Below, in pieces: positions 11,459 to 25,118 of a DNA stretch of 64,000 nt; the first letter of the stretch is position 1; every line of letters starts with the position of its first letter. The stretch is taken from NCBI RefSeq assembly GCF_001625215.2, contig NC_030384.2, forward strand, positions 40,892,390-40,956,389, written 5' to 3'. Origin of the DNA: Daucus carota subsp. sativus (Eukaryota; Streptophyta; Magnoliopsida; Apiales; Apiaceae). The notes under the pieces were generated by a model. The model saw nothing but the letters and a program-made list of their open reading frames with translations. It was not told where the DNA came from and made no database searches. A program made the position numbers and the translations under genes.

Positions 11459-13589
11459 ATGGCTGCTCCATCTCCAACACCCCTTTTGAAAGATGAGCTT
11501 GATATAGTCATCCCCACCATTCGAAACCTTGATTTTCTTGAGATGTGGAGGCCCTTTTTTCAGCAGTATCATCTGATTATTGTTCAAGATGGTGATCCTT
11601 CAAAGACTATTAATGTCCCTCAAGGCTTTGATTATGAGTTGTATAATCGTAATGATATCAACAGGATTCTGGGTCCTAAAGCTTCTTGCATCTCCTTCAA
11701 AGACTCTGCTTGTAGGTGCTTTGGGTACATGGTTTCTAAGAAGAAGTATATCTATACCATCGATGATGATTGCTTTGTAAGCTGTTTCTAGTACCCTTTT
11801 TGCTATTTTGTTGATTTTGTTTCTTGATCTGGGTTTTATGGTTTGATTTTGTTGTTTAATCTTGTAAAGTACTGTGTTTTTTCTAGGGTTTTAGCCTCTA
11901 ATTTTTGTGTTAAATCTTGTGAATTGCTAGTATTTTGAGGGTTATCGAGTATGTTATTTGTTTTGGTTTGTTGGTTGATGAAAGATCGGTTCTTTGACTT
12001 AATTTGACTAGTGGAGTGTAGATATTTGTTTAGTACAACAGTTTGCTTTTTTATTTGATTTGAGATTTTTATTCAATTTTAATGAGGTTTATGTGCTTGA
12101 ATCTGGATTCAAATTCTGTGGTTTGCAAGAAACTTTCGAATTTAGTGAATCTGTTTTGCTCTGTCCTGTGTTCTAAGACTCTTTTACATCATAGATTTGC
12201 ATCTGATCGGCTCTGTGTATGCTTGTTACTGACCTGTATATTAGTCTGCTCTCAATTACCACCAGTCTTTAATTTCATGGTCTTGATTAATGCAAATGTG
12301 TATGCTCTGTTGCTCTGTTTCCTTTAAACTCAATCTGTTTATAGACCAAATTTGTATTCGGATCGCACTACGAAATCTGCTGGAATCTGTGATACAAGAT
12401 TTTGCTCTTATAAAAGCCATATAAGTAAGAAAACGTGAATCATGGTTTCTCAATTGTTCCTGTTGTAATGGTATGTACAGGTTGCCAAAGATCCATCAGG
12501 AAAAGAGATCAATGCTCTTGAGCAGCACATCAAGAACCTGCTAAGCCCCTCAACTCCATTGTTCTTCAACACCCTGTATGACCCTTACAGGGATGGTGCT
12601 GACTTTGTTCGAGGTTACCCGTTCAGTATGCGTGAGGGTGTCCCAACTGCTGTTTCTCATGGTCTTTGGCTCAACATCCCTGATTATGATGCCCCCACTC
12701 AGCTGGTTAAGCCCCGTGAGAGAAACACTAGGTACAAGGTTAAGTTACCTTTACATTGGAATATGATTGTATGGATTTAACATCCGTTCCTTTTCAGGTA
12801 TGTTGATGCTGTGATGACCATACCGAAGGGAACTCTCTTCCCGATGTGTGGTATGAATCTGGGATTTGACCGTGAACTCATTGGGCCTGCAATGTACTTT
12901 GGACTCATGGGAGATGGTCAGCCAATTGGGCGTTACGACGACATGTGGGCTGGCTGGTGCATCAAGGTATTGTTTAGTTTCCCTTACACCCATTTCTTGC
13001 TTTAACCGATCGTCTGAAGTCTTAATATTAATATTTCCCAAGACTTCAAAGGTTGTTACTTGCAAACATAGGAGTGACTGTTCTTTAATTTTCTTTTTGG
13101 TTGCAGACACTGATCATCTATAGTCTTAATTTCCATGTTTCCTGAGAAATTAGATTTTATATTTAAAACTTGGTATGCATTTCAAATGACTTGAGACAAC
13201 TATATTCAGATTGTATTTACCTAATATCTACCAACATTTGACATGTGTAGGTGATCTGTGACCACCTGGGTTTGGGAGTGAAGACAGGTCTGCCATACAT
13301 CTGGCACAGCAAAGCAAGCAACCCCTTTGTCAACTTGAGGAAAGAATACAAAGGCATCTACTGGCAAGAAGAGATTATTCCCTTTTTCCAGGCCGCGACC
13401 CTTCCCAAGGAATGCACCACTGTTCAACAATGCTACCTCGAGCTCTCCAAGCAAGTTAAGGCGAAGCTTGGAAAGGTTGATGATTATTTCATCAAGCTTT
13501 CAGATGCTATGGTCACATGGATTGAAGCTTGGGATGAGTTGAACCCGTCAGGTGCTGCAGCAGCAGCAGATGTTAAGGTAAAGAAGTAA
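11459..13589 (+). CDS. RGP: Reversibly glycosylated polypeptide / UDP-arabinopyranose mutase
   Basis: Four exons: 11,459-11,776, 12,481-12,731, 12,798-12,966 and 13,251-13,589. They join in frame through GT/AG introns to 358 residues, the normal length of class 1 RGPs (about 357). The family interconverts UDP-arabinopyranose and UDP-arabinofuranose at the cytosolic face of the Golgi, supplying arabinofuranose for cell-wall polymers and glycoproteins. Visible hallmarks are the N-terminal [12 protein letters not shown], the DDD motif at residues 102-104, the arginine at about 157 in the SMREGV context (the self-glycosylated position in the family), [18 protein letters not shown] and the highly conserved [11 protein letters not shown] in exon 3. 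The C-terminus is alanine/lysine-rich, as is common. The start codon is the first ATG after the TATA box and gives the conserved N-terminus. No defect is seen. Very confident of the family; the paralogue number is not assignable. Confidence 0.96.
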
Positions 13590-15422
13590 ACGACATTTTG
13601 AGAGAGAGTGGGAGAGGGAGTTGTAGGCATGTAATCCTAAAAGTAATTCTTTTGCTTTCAAGGTTAATTAGGATCTTAATTTCCTCACTCTGCCCTGCAC
13701 TGTTGAGAGTATTATTTAGTTTCCATTGCTTTTTTATTGGATTAAGTTATGAATTACTTTATACATTATGCTTTTTTGCATAATATTGGGAGATATTAAG
13801 GTATTTTCAATTGTTATTGTTCTCTGATTTGATGAATCTGGTAGTACTACTTTCATTATGCTATTTTGCATAATAATTTAGAGAACTTCTTATTCAGACA
13901 AGTGCTTCTCGTTAAGTTTGCTGTTGGGTTATGGAATATGGTTCTTTATGTTCTGTGTTGAGTATTTTTAGTTGCTACAGAATTTGATGAATATAGATTT
14001 CCACAGATTAAGGTAGATATTTATAAAAGTTAAACAAGATGGATATACACACAAAGTAGTACATGAAGTTAAAGTTTAAAATCACAGTGAGCTTGAAATG
14101 TCGTGATACAAGCATGTCATATTTTAAACGGAGTTTCTAGTGTACCAACAGCACTATCAACTAGGCTGACTAATACAAAAATTAGAGCATCTTCTTTTTT
14201 TTTTTTTTGAACTAAGAAATTTTTAAATAGATGCTAATCAATCAGACTCGAGCAAAATGTATTCCATCTCTATTACAGTATTGTGCCAGTAACAAGTCTT
14301 TCTTGATCGCAAGCATCTCCACTGTCATGGCTGAATATGAATATGATAAAATGTCATGTAGAGCCGTTTAATTGGAATTGTGATACGATCAGAGTCAGTT
14401 TTGCTTGATTATTTTGATATCATATACGATTTCTGATTTTATTTTCTTTAATTAATTAAGTTAAATATTATTTTAAATATATTTTAGTATCATATTTTGT
14501 AAGTTCGAAGTATTTTTTTTCTTTCTTAACCAAATATAAGAGTTTGGAATGAGAATAACTTAAAACGAGCTTACAGATGGAACTAACCAAACAATCTCTT
14601 ATTTTTCTTTCCGCCTCTTCGTCAACTCATTGATAATAATTCATTATTTTATTCAATTGACAATATTAAAACAACTTAAAAATATTTAAATTGTGGTAGT
14701 TGATCAACTTCCTGATGAGAGCCGTAAGCAGCGCTAGTCGATGATTGTAATTGCTCACTGTTACTCTGTTAGCACAAGGTTGGTACAAAAATAGTAAGAA
14801 ATTAACATCGAATTCTTTTTGATGATTGAAGTAGGTGACCACCCAACATAATTTAGACTTTATTTGAGATTTTGTTCAAAATTGTTGTGCTGCTGGAAGA
14901 GTAAATAGGGTAGAAATCATATAAAAATTAATATTTTCGAGCACGGTTTCATGATGAAATATGTAATAATTTCATTAAAAAGTAGAAAATAAATTATTTT
15001 TTTTCAGGAAGGACCTGTTTTATTTTTAAATTTACGAAACATGTTTTTGTTTAAATTTCAAAAAACCATAATATCAAACGGCCCTTGTTTCAAAAAAAAA
15101 TAAATAAATCAAACGGCCCGAAAGATAAAACGGAATTGTATTTGGACTGGTCACTGGTGTCAAGAAAAGAAAAGATCATTGGACCTAATTTTACTTTCGG
15201 CCCATACATGAGCTCTATATCAACTAAGAAATTGTGGCGCAGGCCTATTACGAACTTGTGGCCCAAATAAAAGTTAAAATTTAGCGCGGGAACCGCCTTA
15301 TTAAAAATCCTAACATCCCGAGGTTTAGGACTGAAGACATGTATATATAAATAATAAATTGGGTTATTCAGCTAAAACAGAATCATAATCATAGTATCAC
15401 TTGAGCTCTGGCGGTGATAATC
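13590..15422. other. 3' region of RGP gene, then intergenic DNA
   Basis: The first 200-300 bases after the stop are T-rich with AATAAT-like signals and are probably the RGP 3' untranslated region. The rest is AT-rich with no gene or clear element. Confidence 0.5.
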
Positions 15423-15866
15423 ATGGTGTTCATCAAAACAAAGTGGAATTTCTGTGGTTTTGAATGTGGATGTTGATACAAAGCACACAACATTATCATC
15501 ACTTAAACAGGAGATTGCAAGGAAGTGGATCATCCAGCCCACGCTTCAGAAATTGTATCTTGGGGTGTCTGAGGGCTCGAATACGAGGAGATTCTCCGTA
15601 ATCCAGCATTGCAATTAAGAGATGATTTGTATCCAGGTGGCAATCAGTTGTCTCTAGCTTAACTTGGAGTCAAGCTCTGGACTACTCTTTTGCTTGTTGG
15701 TCCTGTTCTTAGGCCTCACAGTTTTTTTGATTCTGATGATGCTGTTGTTTTGTTCAAGTCCGATGGTGCTGGTTACGTCGCGTTTCAATGGAAAACGGGT
15801 GTCAAGATAATGATGGAGCAGGAATGTGAGTCGCTGATGATGAACAAGAAACAGAAGATGGCTTAA
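15423..15866 (+). pseudogene. Ubiquitin-like-domain pseudogene
   Basis: An ATG at 15,423 opens a sequence that is coding-like in shifting frames. One frame reads NVDVDTKHTTLSSLKQEIAR followed by KWIIQPTLQKLYLGV, which has the spacing of a ubiquitin-fold domain (beta strands, then an SLKQEIA helix, then the LYLG strand). It continues to a stop at 15,864-15,866 through several stops and frame changes. Product and exact parent gene are unknown. The intact-looking wording with multiple disruptions suggests a fairly young pseudogene. Ubiquitin-like assignment is by pattern only. Confidence 0.45.
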
Positions 15867-17167
15867 ATTTCTGAGTATGTGTGATACTGTTAGTTCCAGA
15901 CTTTAAATTCATCTTTTTCTAGGGTTATTTGTTGTGTTTGGCTTTTATTTGAAGAGGAATTTCTGCACAGTTTTTGAACAAAAATCTTATACCATGCTTT
16001 AAACTAATATCTTTTACTTTAGTTTAGAGGCTATTCCTCTTCCCTCGAAAGAGATGGTTCAGTCAGTAAATCAAATTGACACTTGAATCACAGAAGAGTG
16101 TGTTACGACTTAAAGTTTTGTATTTATATGAATGCAGCTGCAACTAAATTTGTACTGTACCACTGAGATCAGCTCAATGTTCTGCAATGATCATAGCTTC
16201 ACGGCTTCACACAACTATCTGCTATGATCATAGATTCAGGCAACTATCAAAACCACACGAGTTTCATGATTTACTTTTAACAAGAAACTGCTAAGAGCAC
16301 AACTTTTATAAGCTCAAAATAGAGCAGTATTAGCACTGAATAAAGCAGTCAATAGAAAGGTACAATCTTCAAAGTACCCACTGTTGAAATTATGAACCAT
16401 AGCTCTCTTTAAGAAAGTCAGACATAAGAAATTGAATGTATAACAAAGTGGACTAATCACGAACAGGATTATATCATTCACAAGATAAGCTGAATCACCA
16501 CTGCTAAAGATGACTAAATTCTTGACATACATAGATATGAGTGCTATGCATGATTACCTAATAAGCATAATTGGAACAGTCAGGCGCCGGTTAAGCGTCT
16601 ATCTCTACTTCCTAGGCTGAGATCCTATGAAAATCTGAAATTCTGAGTTCTTTTTTCTCTAGTTAACTGCTTCTTAGCACTTGGCCCCTGTCACAAACGA
16701 TAACGTTGATCTGCAAGATACAGAAGTATGATTGTGTAAAAGAGTTGATAAGTCCAACAGGCAGACTAAACATGACTTTGCAGTTTCCATAAGAAACATA
16801 ACTATTTCACAGAGAGTCAAGTCCATATCCTTCACTGTAAGTATCGAATAAATTCTGGACTTTAACACAAGAACTTTCTAAATTTAGTACCAAAAGTAAA
16901 ATTTAATGTGTTTATGTACTGTTAACAGATAAGTATATAAAACTTAGTTAGCAGTCAACAACAAATGATTCAACAACTTATCTTAGAGACACAAATGGCG
17001 AAGGATAAAGTGATCCAGTTAAGCATCAAGACATAACAGAGATTAATCAAGATATCCTCGAAAATGGAATGTTTTAACAGAAATGTTCAACTTTATTTAG
17101 CAGTTAGCACATGTAAAATAGAGTTCTAGAGTACCTTATTCCCTAGACATTATAAGTGACCTGGAAG
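15867..17167. other. Intergenic DNA and SPL 3' region
   Basis: The part nearest 17,167 is the 3' untranslated and downstream region of the SPL gene on the minus strand. Short open frames at 16,314-16,868 show no recognisable protein features. Nothing else is supported. Confidence 0.45.
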
Positions 17168-19750
17168 CTACAGGAAAGAATCATTTCTAGGCTTTTCATG
17201 CAGAGATTGTCTTTGATCCTCCACTCGCTGAAGCTGTGATGACAACTGTAGCATATCAATAGTGGGTTCATCTCCACAAGAAAGGTGTTCCTTACCACCA
17301 TTTATGTAATTAGAACCGTGAAACATCCCATCGATCCCATAGCTGACGACAGCATTACTACCACTTGTAGTGATCATTCGGTTCAAGTGATTCTCTGCAG
17401 AATTCATCCCAGATGAAATAAATTTATTCGAAATTTCATTCTTTGAAACTTGTGGGCTCAGTCCTAAGGGTTTCTCTGATACTTGATTTACAGTATAGTG
17501 CTCATGGCTGCCTGGGATGATCAAGGGATATGCCATGAGTATTCCTGAGGTATGGCTTGAAGAAGTTTGTGATTGAGATGACAGAAGAGAGAGAGCACGA
17601 CCAGAGTCGGGAAACCCTGATAGCGCTTGAACAGTTAATGGCGAGTCAAAACCAGTAAAAGTTTCACTTCCTGATGAGGCATTTCGAAACAAGTTACTGT
17701 TTTTACTGGATTTGCTTTCCGACATGTGGTATATACCATTTCTATCCGTAGACAGGCAATGTTTATCAAAACCATAGGAAGGAAAATGGGATCTTGGATG
17801 GAACCCTCCACCTGCAACGGTTATTGCTGACTGTGAACTATAATTATCCGCTTCTTCAAGTTTTATATGCTTAGACCAGTAGTCATTTGAAGCCAACTTT
17901 TGTGGCTGAGAAAGGTACCCTGGAAGAACATCTTGGCGAATGAAAGACGATGTTGATACAGTCGTCTCCTGAAACCTGCCAACTGCAGAACCTCAGTTCA
18001 GCAAATGTCAAAATTAGAAATACTTAGAACATAATTCGCGATTGCAAATTAGTACAAAAATGGTTGAAAATATAAGGCAATAAACTGAAGCAAAAGATTA
18101 AACTGATCTTACAAAAAGAATGTCATTTCATTCGCTGTACTTGAACATTTGCGGATGAAAAATCAGTTTAACAAATAAACACCACAAATTAAGCATAATT
18201 CACAAAGTACAGAGTTAGATTACAATAACCAGTGGAAAGAAGGCCTATGAAATAGAATAGAGGATGCCGTTTACAAAGTGCTTCAGTGTAAGATTAATTT
18301 ACCATTATTATATGTCGGATACAACCTCGATCTAACAGAGTGAATACCCGCATGAGGTTTCCTGCGTCGCTCATTGTGCCCAGCAAGACGTTTCCGGCAG
18401 CTACGCTTACCATCATCAAATTCAACCAACAAGTGGAACCTAAACAAAAAAGGCAAGAACATGTTAATTGAAGAAAAACGTATTCCAACTAAGCTTAAGT
18501 TATAATATAAGACCCACAGGTTCTTGTTCCATCTTGATTTAAAGCAGAAACATGATGCTGGCACTTTAAAAGGTAGATGTTGACCCCCTTTACCAAAAGC
18601 AGTTCAGAAGATCATGAAGATATATTTTAATTATATATGGACTATATATCAACTAACCATCATCTTAGAAACAACAGCTATATGCTTGTACATATCAATC
18701 TAAGGATACTATGAAATTTATATTAGAGAAACAACCAAGGAGTCCTAGAAGTCCAGTAAATCTACCTGTAACACACAATTGGTAAATTTTGTATATGGAT
18801 ATTTAAAGAATATGAAAATAGAAACCTAAGTTTCACTGGACAAAGAATGGAGTATGCAATAAAATTGACAACCAAGAGTCAAGTACTCCACTGACTAGTC
18901 ATAATGAGAAATTAGTAGATTCTGCAATGGGAAACTCAAGGCTTCTTATGCTTTCTTCTAGTTCTTTATCAAATAGTACATATACAAATATATATAAACA
19001 ATATAATTTGGTATATCCTAATTATAGGGATGCTTGGAAATTTGGAAGACAAAAGTAAACAACAAAGGGGGCCAAAACTGACCTGCTGCATTGCTGACAA
19101 AATCTTTGTTCAATGCCATTAACAATAACTTTAGGAGTCTTGGAGTGAACCTCACAAACTTTATGCCTCTTGTGATAATCTTTACATGAGCTCAGATCTT
19201 TCTTGCATCCATAAACCTGGCAATAGGGGGTCAGAGAATTCAAGCCCCCCACTCGAGTTCTCTTCCCCGTAACAGACACCGTATCATTTGAATAAATATT
19301 GGGAGCCACTCGAGAGCTAGGCAATTTCTGAACATCTCTTTGATCATCAAACCTCCCCAACTTCAAATCAATGAGAGATGAATCTGCAGAATTGAAGTCC
19401 ATGATTGAGCTAGGAAGCTTAGCACTAGGCTCTTCTTCTCCCCAGAAGGCATTTTCCGCAAGCGAATTGAACATTCTTACACCACTAAGCTTGGTACCTA
19501 AAGCATCCTTAATTGAGCCATTAGATATAGATTTTCTCAGTGTTTCTTGATGACCCAAGTCAAGAATTCCCATGTTCTCTATACCCTCTTGACTTGAAGA
19601 TCCTAATCCAACGTTATTATCATTATTATGACTACCATAAAAAGGGGACTTAAATTCCCAATCCATTGCTCCATTTCTTCCTCTTGCAATAACATCAGAA
19701 TCTTCAGACACAAACCCTCTCTCCCCAGAAACATAACTCCAAGACTCCAT
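17168..19750 (-). CDS. SPL: SQUAMOSA promoter-binding-like transcription factor (SPL6-like)
   Basis: Three exons on the minus strand, 19,750-19,083, 18,439-18,303 and 17,982-17,168, join in frame to 539 residues. The SBP DNA-binding domain (residues about 193-267) is split by intron 1 inside the codon after QQCS. It shows the zinc ligands CQVYGC, C..H in [13 protein letters not shown], the second finger HSK...[11 protein letters not shown], and the basic nuclear signal [18 protein letters not shown]. The N-terminus [10 protein letters not shown] and the long serine-rich C-terminal exon resemble SPL6 and its relatives. The family binds GTAC-core promoter elements and controls phase change and flowering. 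The last exon carries a miR156/157 site encoding ALSLLS, so the transcript should be repressed by miR156 in juvenile tissue. The acceptor of exon 3 was chosen at 17,983 because the alternative AGs break the frame. No ankyrin or transmembrane region, so this is not the large SPL1/12 class. Confidence 0.93.
17579..17598 (-). promoter_or_regulatory. miR156/miR157 target site in SPL coding sequence
   Basis: The plus strand reads TGACAGAAGAGAGAGAGCAC, so the mRNA contains the complement GTGCTCTCTCTCTTCTGTCA. This pairs with the canonical miR156 sequence with one mismatch and is the standard SPL target, encoding ALSLLS in the frame of the last exon. Confidence 0.93.
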
Positions 19751-21782
19751 TACACAAACTTATACTGAAAACAATATTTATCTGTATATCACTTTTTAAA
19801 GAGCCTAATGAACATCACATAAAACCTTAAAAGTTAAAACCCCACCTAATTGAGGGCAAAACCAAAAACCCAATAATTAAGAGTGGGTGAGAAAAGGAGA
19901 AAAGCCCAAAACAGAAAATGAATGTGAATGAAGAAGCAAAGGTAGGTAAACAAAAGGGTTGGATTTATGCTTCAATAATGGAAACACAGAAGCATTGAGG
20001 GAGGTGGAAAGCTATCACACTACATTACACCAAGTGAATGTGTGTAAAAAAGTGGGTCACACACTGAAAAGAAAAAACTGAAAGCTGTCCATAATGTTAA
20101 ATGTGTGGGACTCTACACAAACAGACACTATGTACATTAGTGTTAGTGTGAGTGTTTGTATGTGAAACACAACAACAACAACAAACAAGGTTTATGGGAG
20201 CAACCATCTCAACTTTCCTTACCACTGCTAAGCCTGCTTCCCATCAATTATCTCACATCAATTTTTTTAAAAAAATTCGCGTATACTGAAAAAAAGATTT
20301 GCGTATAATAAAATATGAACACAAGTCGAATTTTATGATAACCAACTTGTCATTTAATTCAATAATAAGATTTGTTAACAATATGTGAGTGTCAGTGACA
20401 AAATTAATGAGAAAAAACAAATGAAGGTAGTTGGATGAAAATGATACAGACAATAGAAATAAAAGAGATGTTGCATTAGCTGATACTTTCTACTTTTTAG
20501 CACCTGCCTTCTCAAGTTCCATGGAAGAGTTTGCTTTTGTGTGAGAAATGAGAATAGACTTTCCTCACTCAGCTTTACTTAGCAGAGAGTAGAATTCTTA
20601 TTTTTCCACACGTCACTGCAAAATCAAAAAAATCTTTTATAAACCAGAATTTCAGGCAATTCCTAACACATCAAATTTGTGCCTTGGTGTTTCAATCTTC
20701 ATCACACATATATAATTTGGGGTTCTGAATCATAATAATTTCCTATAAATGTGTTAATCTCGTGTCGTGCTTTCAGAAGTTGTCGAAAAATCCATAAAAA
20801 TCTATGAATAGGCAAGTAATCCAGAGGAACAAGTGTTTTGCTTGATTAATTTTGTTCCAACATGACATGCTTAAAAAATGTGTTTTCATCTAAAATCATG
20901 AACAGAATTAAAGGGAAGGGTCCAGTTACAGTTTACAAGTCTAGGGACCTCCAATAATATAGCACTGACAGACTGAAGTCAGATGTATTATCAAACACTG
21001 TAATTTCCTACAAGGTGGATTTGAGCTTCAAATAAAATCTGTGAATTTAATAATTCACTCCAAAATGGTTTTTGTATTTTTTGGCTAATAAGTCCACAAA
21101 ACTGAACTTCACATGGTCGCTTCTTATTATTGTTCCTCAACTCTGTATCCCAAAACAACTCCTTTGTTGTTATTATTCTTTGTCTTTTTATAACTCTGAA
21201 GTCTGAACCTTGATTTGTAAAAATTTTGTTTTGACCATTTCAAAACAAGGTCTAGTTTTTAGCCATGATTGACAATTTATTTTGTAAGTTGTGATTTTTT
21301 TTTGTTAGAAATTTGAATTCGAGTCCTGACTGACTTTCAAAAATTCATGATTTATTATTGTGATCTCGGCTATTCTGAAATCTTAGTTCCGTCAATGCTA
21401 ACGAACCATATATCATATTATAGGACACTGTGATCTGTGTAAGTGTCTGCAAAAGAGAGAGGTGTATACTTGTGGTTTTTGTCACTGAACGATGATTATA
21501 GAATTTGTATAAAAAGTTGTTGGTAATCCTCCGTAGAAATAATTAAATAATAGTAAGATTAGTAGTAGTATGAGGTTGCATCGTTCCGGTGACATAGGAA
21601 CTTGAATTAAACAATGAGATGGACCTGTCAACAACACTGAGTCTGAGGTTGTGACTAGAGAGGTCCCCCTCTACAGAACTCCATGTGTTGCAATTGTTTA
21701 GGTTTCTGATATTTTTAGCCTCATTATACAGATTACTGTTACAAGGCATCGCATGCAGGCATCTACTGTTCTATGATCTATA
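19751..21782. other. SPL 5' region and intergenic DNA
   Basis: The bases just above 19,750 are the SPL leader and promoter on the minus strand, including an ACAACA repeat at about 20,170-20,185. Further out nothing gene-like is seen. Confidence 0.45.
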
Positions 21783-22016
21783 CTCCCTCCGTCCCACCAG
21801 ATTCTTTACGTTACTTTTTAGCACGCATTTTAAGGCTTCTATAAAGTATACTTATATTTTATATATAATTTTTAAAAAATTATTGAAAAAAAGTTTGATG
21901 TCTAAACTTTTATTCAGAAAAAAAAAAATTAAAAAAATATTATTCACCTATCCTTTATAAGAGCCTCAAAATGCGTGCAAACAGTGAACGTAAACTACCT
22001 GGTGGGACGGAGGGAG
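21783..22016. mobile_element. Stowaway-like MITE, 234 bp
   Basis: Starts CTCCCTCCGTCCCACCAG and ends in the matching inverted CTGGTGGGACGGAGGGAG, a near-perfect 18-bp terminal inverted repeat, with TA on both sides. This is the best-preserved member of the family in the window. Confidence 0.88.
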
Positions 22017-22018
22017 TA

Positions 22019-25000
22019 CATGGTTTCCGGCAATAAGCGTTCTCCCAATTAAGAAACCTAGTAAAACTTATTCTGTTATGTTAAATATGTCAGAATGTTC
22101 AGAAAATCCATTCCGGACTATTTATATTATAAAAAAGGTTCAAAACATTCATAAAATTATTTCTTTGTTTAAAAGAATAATCTATATTTTTAAAATTTAT
22201 TTATTTATTTATTTTGTTGGATATATTAGACTAAGATAACTAAACACAAGTTCCACAATCATTATTTGTAATTACATAATCACCTATTTATACTTCATTA
22301 ATTATTATTTTAGTAATAAAATCAGTAATTTATATTCTTCATAATCTTGAAATCTAGATAGACTAATTATTGTTAATCATTCATGGTTAATTATTGATGG
22401 TGAAATGTGGTTGCAGGAGATACGTAGTCAGTACGGATAAAGATGATGAGCATATGTATATTGTAATGTGTTGGATTTTTTTTATATATATAACAGATTT
22501 GTTATATATGCAATTTTGACCGTTTAAAAAGAAATAAATTTAAAAATACACATATTTTTGCAAATTTCTTTTTTATTTGTTGGGAGGAGTCCCGTGAACA
22601 GGGAACATGACAGGTGGATACTACCATTCACGAAACCATGAGAGAGTTTGGGGTAATGCGCAAACCATTCACTTTCCCACCAGCTAGCGCCTAGCAATAC
22701 TTTCTTAATGTTGAATAGTCAAAACGTTTCATTTGTAAATCCAACAAAACCAAAATGGTTAGAGGTGGACCATTACTATCTTCTCTGGGTGCACATGCAA
22801 CATGCATTCACGAAACTCCGGAAACAAGTTGAGAATTTGGAGTTGTAGCTATCATATTAAGGAGATGACGTTGGTTAGGGCCTAGTGAAGATTGTTGCCC
22901 TACCCAACCAGAATCAGGAACCCAGAGAGACCTCTTATATATGCGCTCAAATTATGTTCATAATATAGTATATGTACCATGACTCGATTCGAAATCCGAA
23001 AAAACAAATTATTAAAACCAAACTATATGAGATATATTGCAAAACAATATGTAATTTGAAACGGGAGGAGTAAACTAACATTTGGTTGTAAATGATACAA
23101 TAACTGTGTTAAGAGGGGTACAAAAATTGAGTGACATACAAAAGGGCAAGCAATAAGAGAAGTGGAACTGTGGAAGCGTGGGCTGAATGGTGCCCCAGTG
23201 GACTTGATTTCCTCAAGGAACTTAAATGAGTGGGGTTCGAGTTGGCACCACCCCAGCACATTTGAGTGGTGGAGTGGGGTGCTTGAGAATAGGACATGAC
23301 TCCTTTCCTTATCTTGTTTTTTATGCTTCCCACAATCTTCATTTTTTGCGCACACAGGAAATTCATTGTCAATAATGCATCCATGTATAGGCTATTTCAA
23401 ATTGTGTATCATCTTTGTTTCACCCTTTTGGTTGTTGCAGGATTTTTAAACCCCATCTTTGGAATTAAAGTTTGGTGAAATATTATTTACTTCCAGAGGC
23501 AGTATTTGATTTATATGCCTTGCTATTAAGAATTTCTTCCACCAATTCTTAACGAGCGAGAATCAACTTGCGATGACAAGAGAAAAACCTTATTTGATAA
23601 AAAATTAATTTACTTCTCCAACTAATCAAAAGTGAGGATAACGTAAAAAAATCAAATCACAAATACCTTCAATTATTAAAATTTAGCATACATTTTGCGA
23701 AGGGTATATCGATCGTTTATGAAAATGAGAAGGTTGATGTGAATATAATACGATAAGAATTTGAATGATGTGAGATTTTAATATATAATTAGGAAATGAT
23801 TTACTCATACAATAAAATTGAGATTTTTATTTTAAATATTAAAATTTACACTCTAAACATGATAGGAATTGTAGTTTTTTGTAAAATTCATCATAAATTG
23901 AAAGTTGCACAGTGATATATATCTTTCTGCAATACATCAAAAATGTGCAAACCAGCCCTATTTTCGTCCATTCTGAATAATAATTGATTTATGATTAAGA
24001 TTAAGATGAAAGTATTTTATTTTTAATAAATATGTCATTTAGTTTTGAATCTAACAATGTGTTCTTTAATTATATAACTATGACACCTAATTCATATACA
24101 TAAATAGAATAAATACAATACTATTTTACAATAATAAATAATGTATACTTACAATAATATAAATATAGATGTAAAACTTGTCGGCACACTAGAATATAGT
24201 TTTATTAAAATAATGTATTTTAATATTTATAGAAGATATATTTTAAGATAATTGAATTTAGATCTCAAATTTAGAATTTTTTCCAGGCCCAGATTCGATC
24301 CATGCTTTATTAAAATATTGGATTTGAATCTGAAAGTTGAAAAAACTAGGCTGATTCGATGTGTTGCCACGAAACACAAAACAACCTTATGAAAATCAGA
24401 AGAATTTCTGGTTACTAAAAGGAAATTGTAATTGGATTACCTGGAGTATAAATCGCAGTGGTGCACACCAATATTTGAGAAAGTAGTAATTATCGGGATA
24501 TGGGCACGGCGACATGGACACTGCAATTGTTTAAATATATGTATGATCTGATGATTTTAAGTCAACAAAAATCAAGAATTAACTCTAATTCAAGAAAAAT
24601 CAACTAATTCAAGTGACCTATTTAGTAGTGGTCAATCCAGCTCCGAAAATAAGGGGGTCATATATAATATTTTGTAAAAATAATTAATCAGTTTACGTTA
24701 ACTCTTTGAATAGTTATGTTAAAATCAACTCTTAAATCATTTTTATATTAATAATTTTTTCAATACCAAAATGATAACAAAATAATCTTAATGTTCATAT
24801 TATGTAGTTCTTTAGCGTTGTATAACATAAACAAGTCATGCTCACATTGATTCGAATGTTCAATACCAAAAATAAAAAACAAAATCATAATAATTATACA
24901 ATGTAATTATTTACCGTTGCACATATAAACATGTCATGTTTATTAAAAAAAACAAGAAAATCATTAATCTTATGGAAAAAGAACCTAATGAGTTGTCATA

Positions 25001-25110
25001 AGGAAGGGATGACATTGCGGATAATATAAAATCGCGAAGAAGGGAAACATAAGATCTCACCATCCCAAAAAGCGCAGCAAAGAACATCTATCAAATAATC
25101 CTAATTCCGC
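22019..25110. other. AT-rich intergenic DNA
   Basis: No supported gene. The overlapping minus-strand frames at 23,023-23,384 have no recognisable domain. No repeat borders could be established. Confidence 0.45.
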
Positions 25111-25118
25111 ATAGGAAA

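Noticed and set aside
12751..13110. Minus-strand frame of 119 codons and other frames over the RGP gene
   Set aside because: They are shadows of the conserved RGP exons and introns on the other strand or in other frames.
16314..16868. Minus-strand frames of 60-70 codons
   Set aside because: No domain, no splice support, and AT-rich composition; probably chance frames in the SPL downstream region.
23023..23384. Two overlapping minus-strand frames of about 100 codons
   Set aside because: Neither shows a recognisable motif or exon structure; chance frames are as likely.
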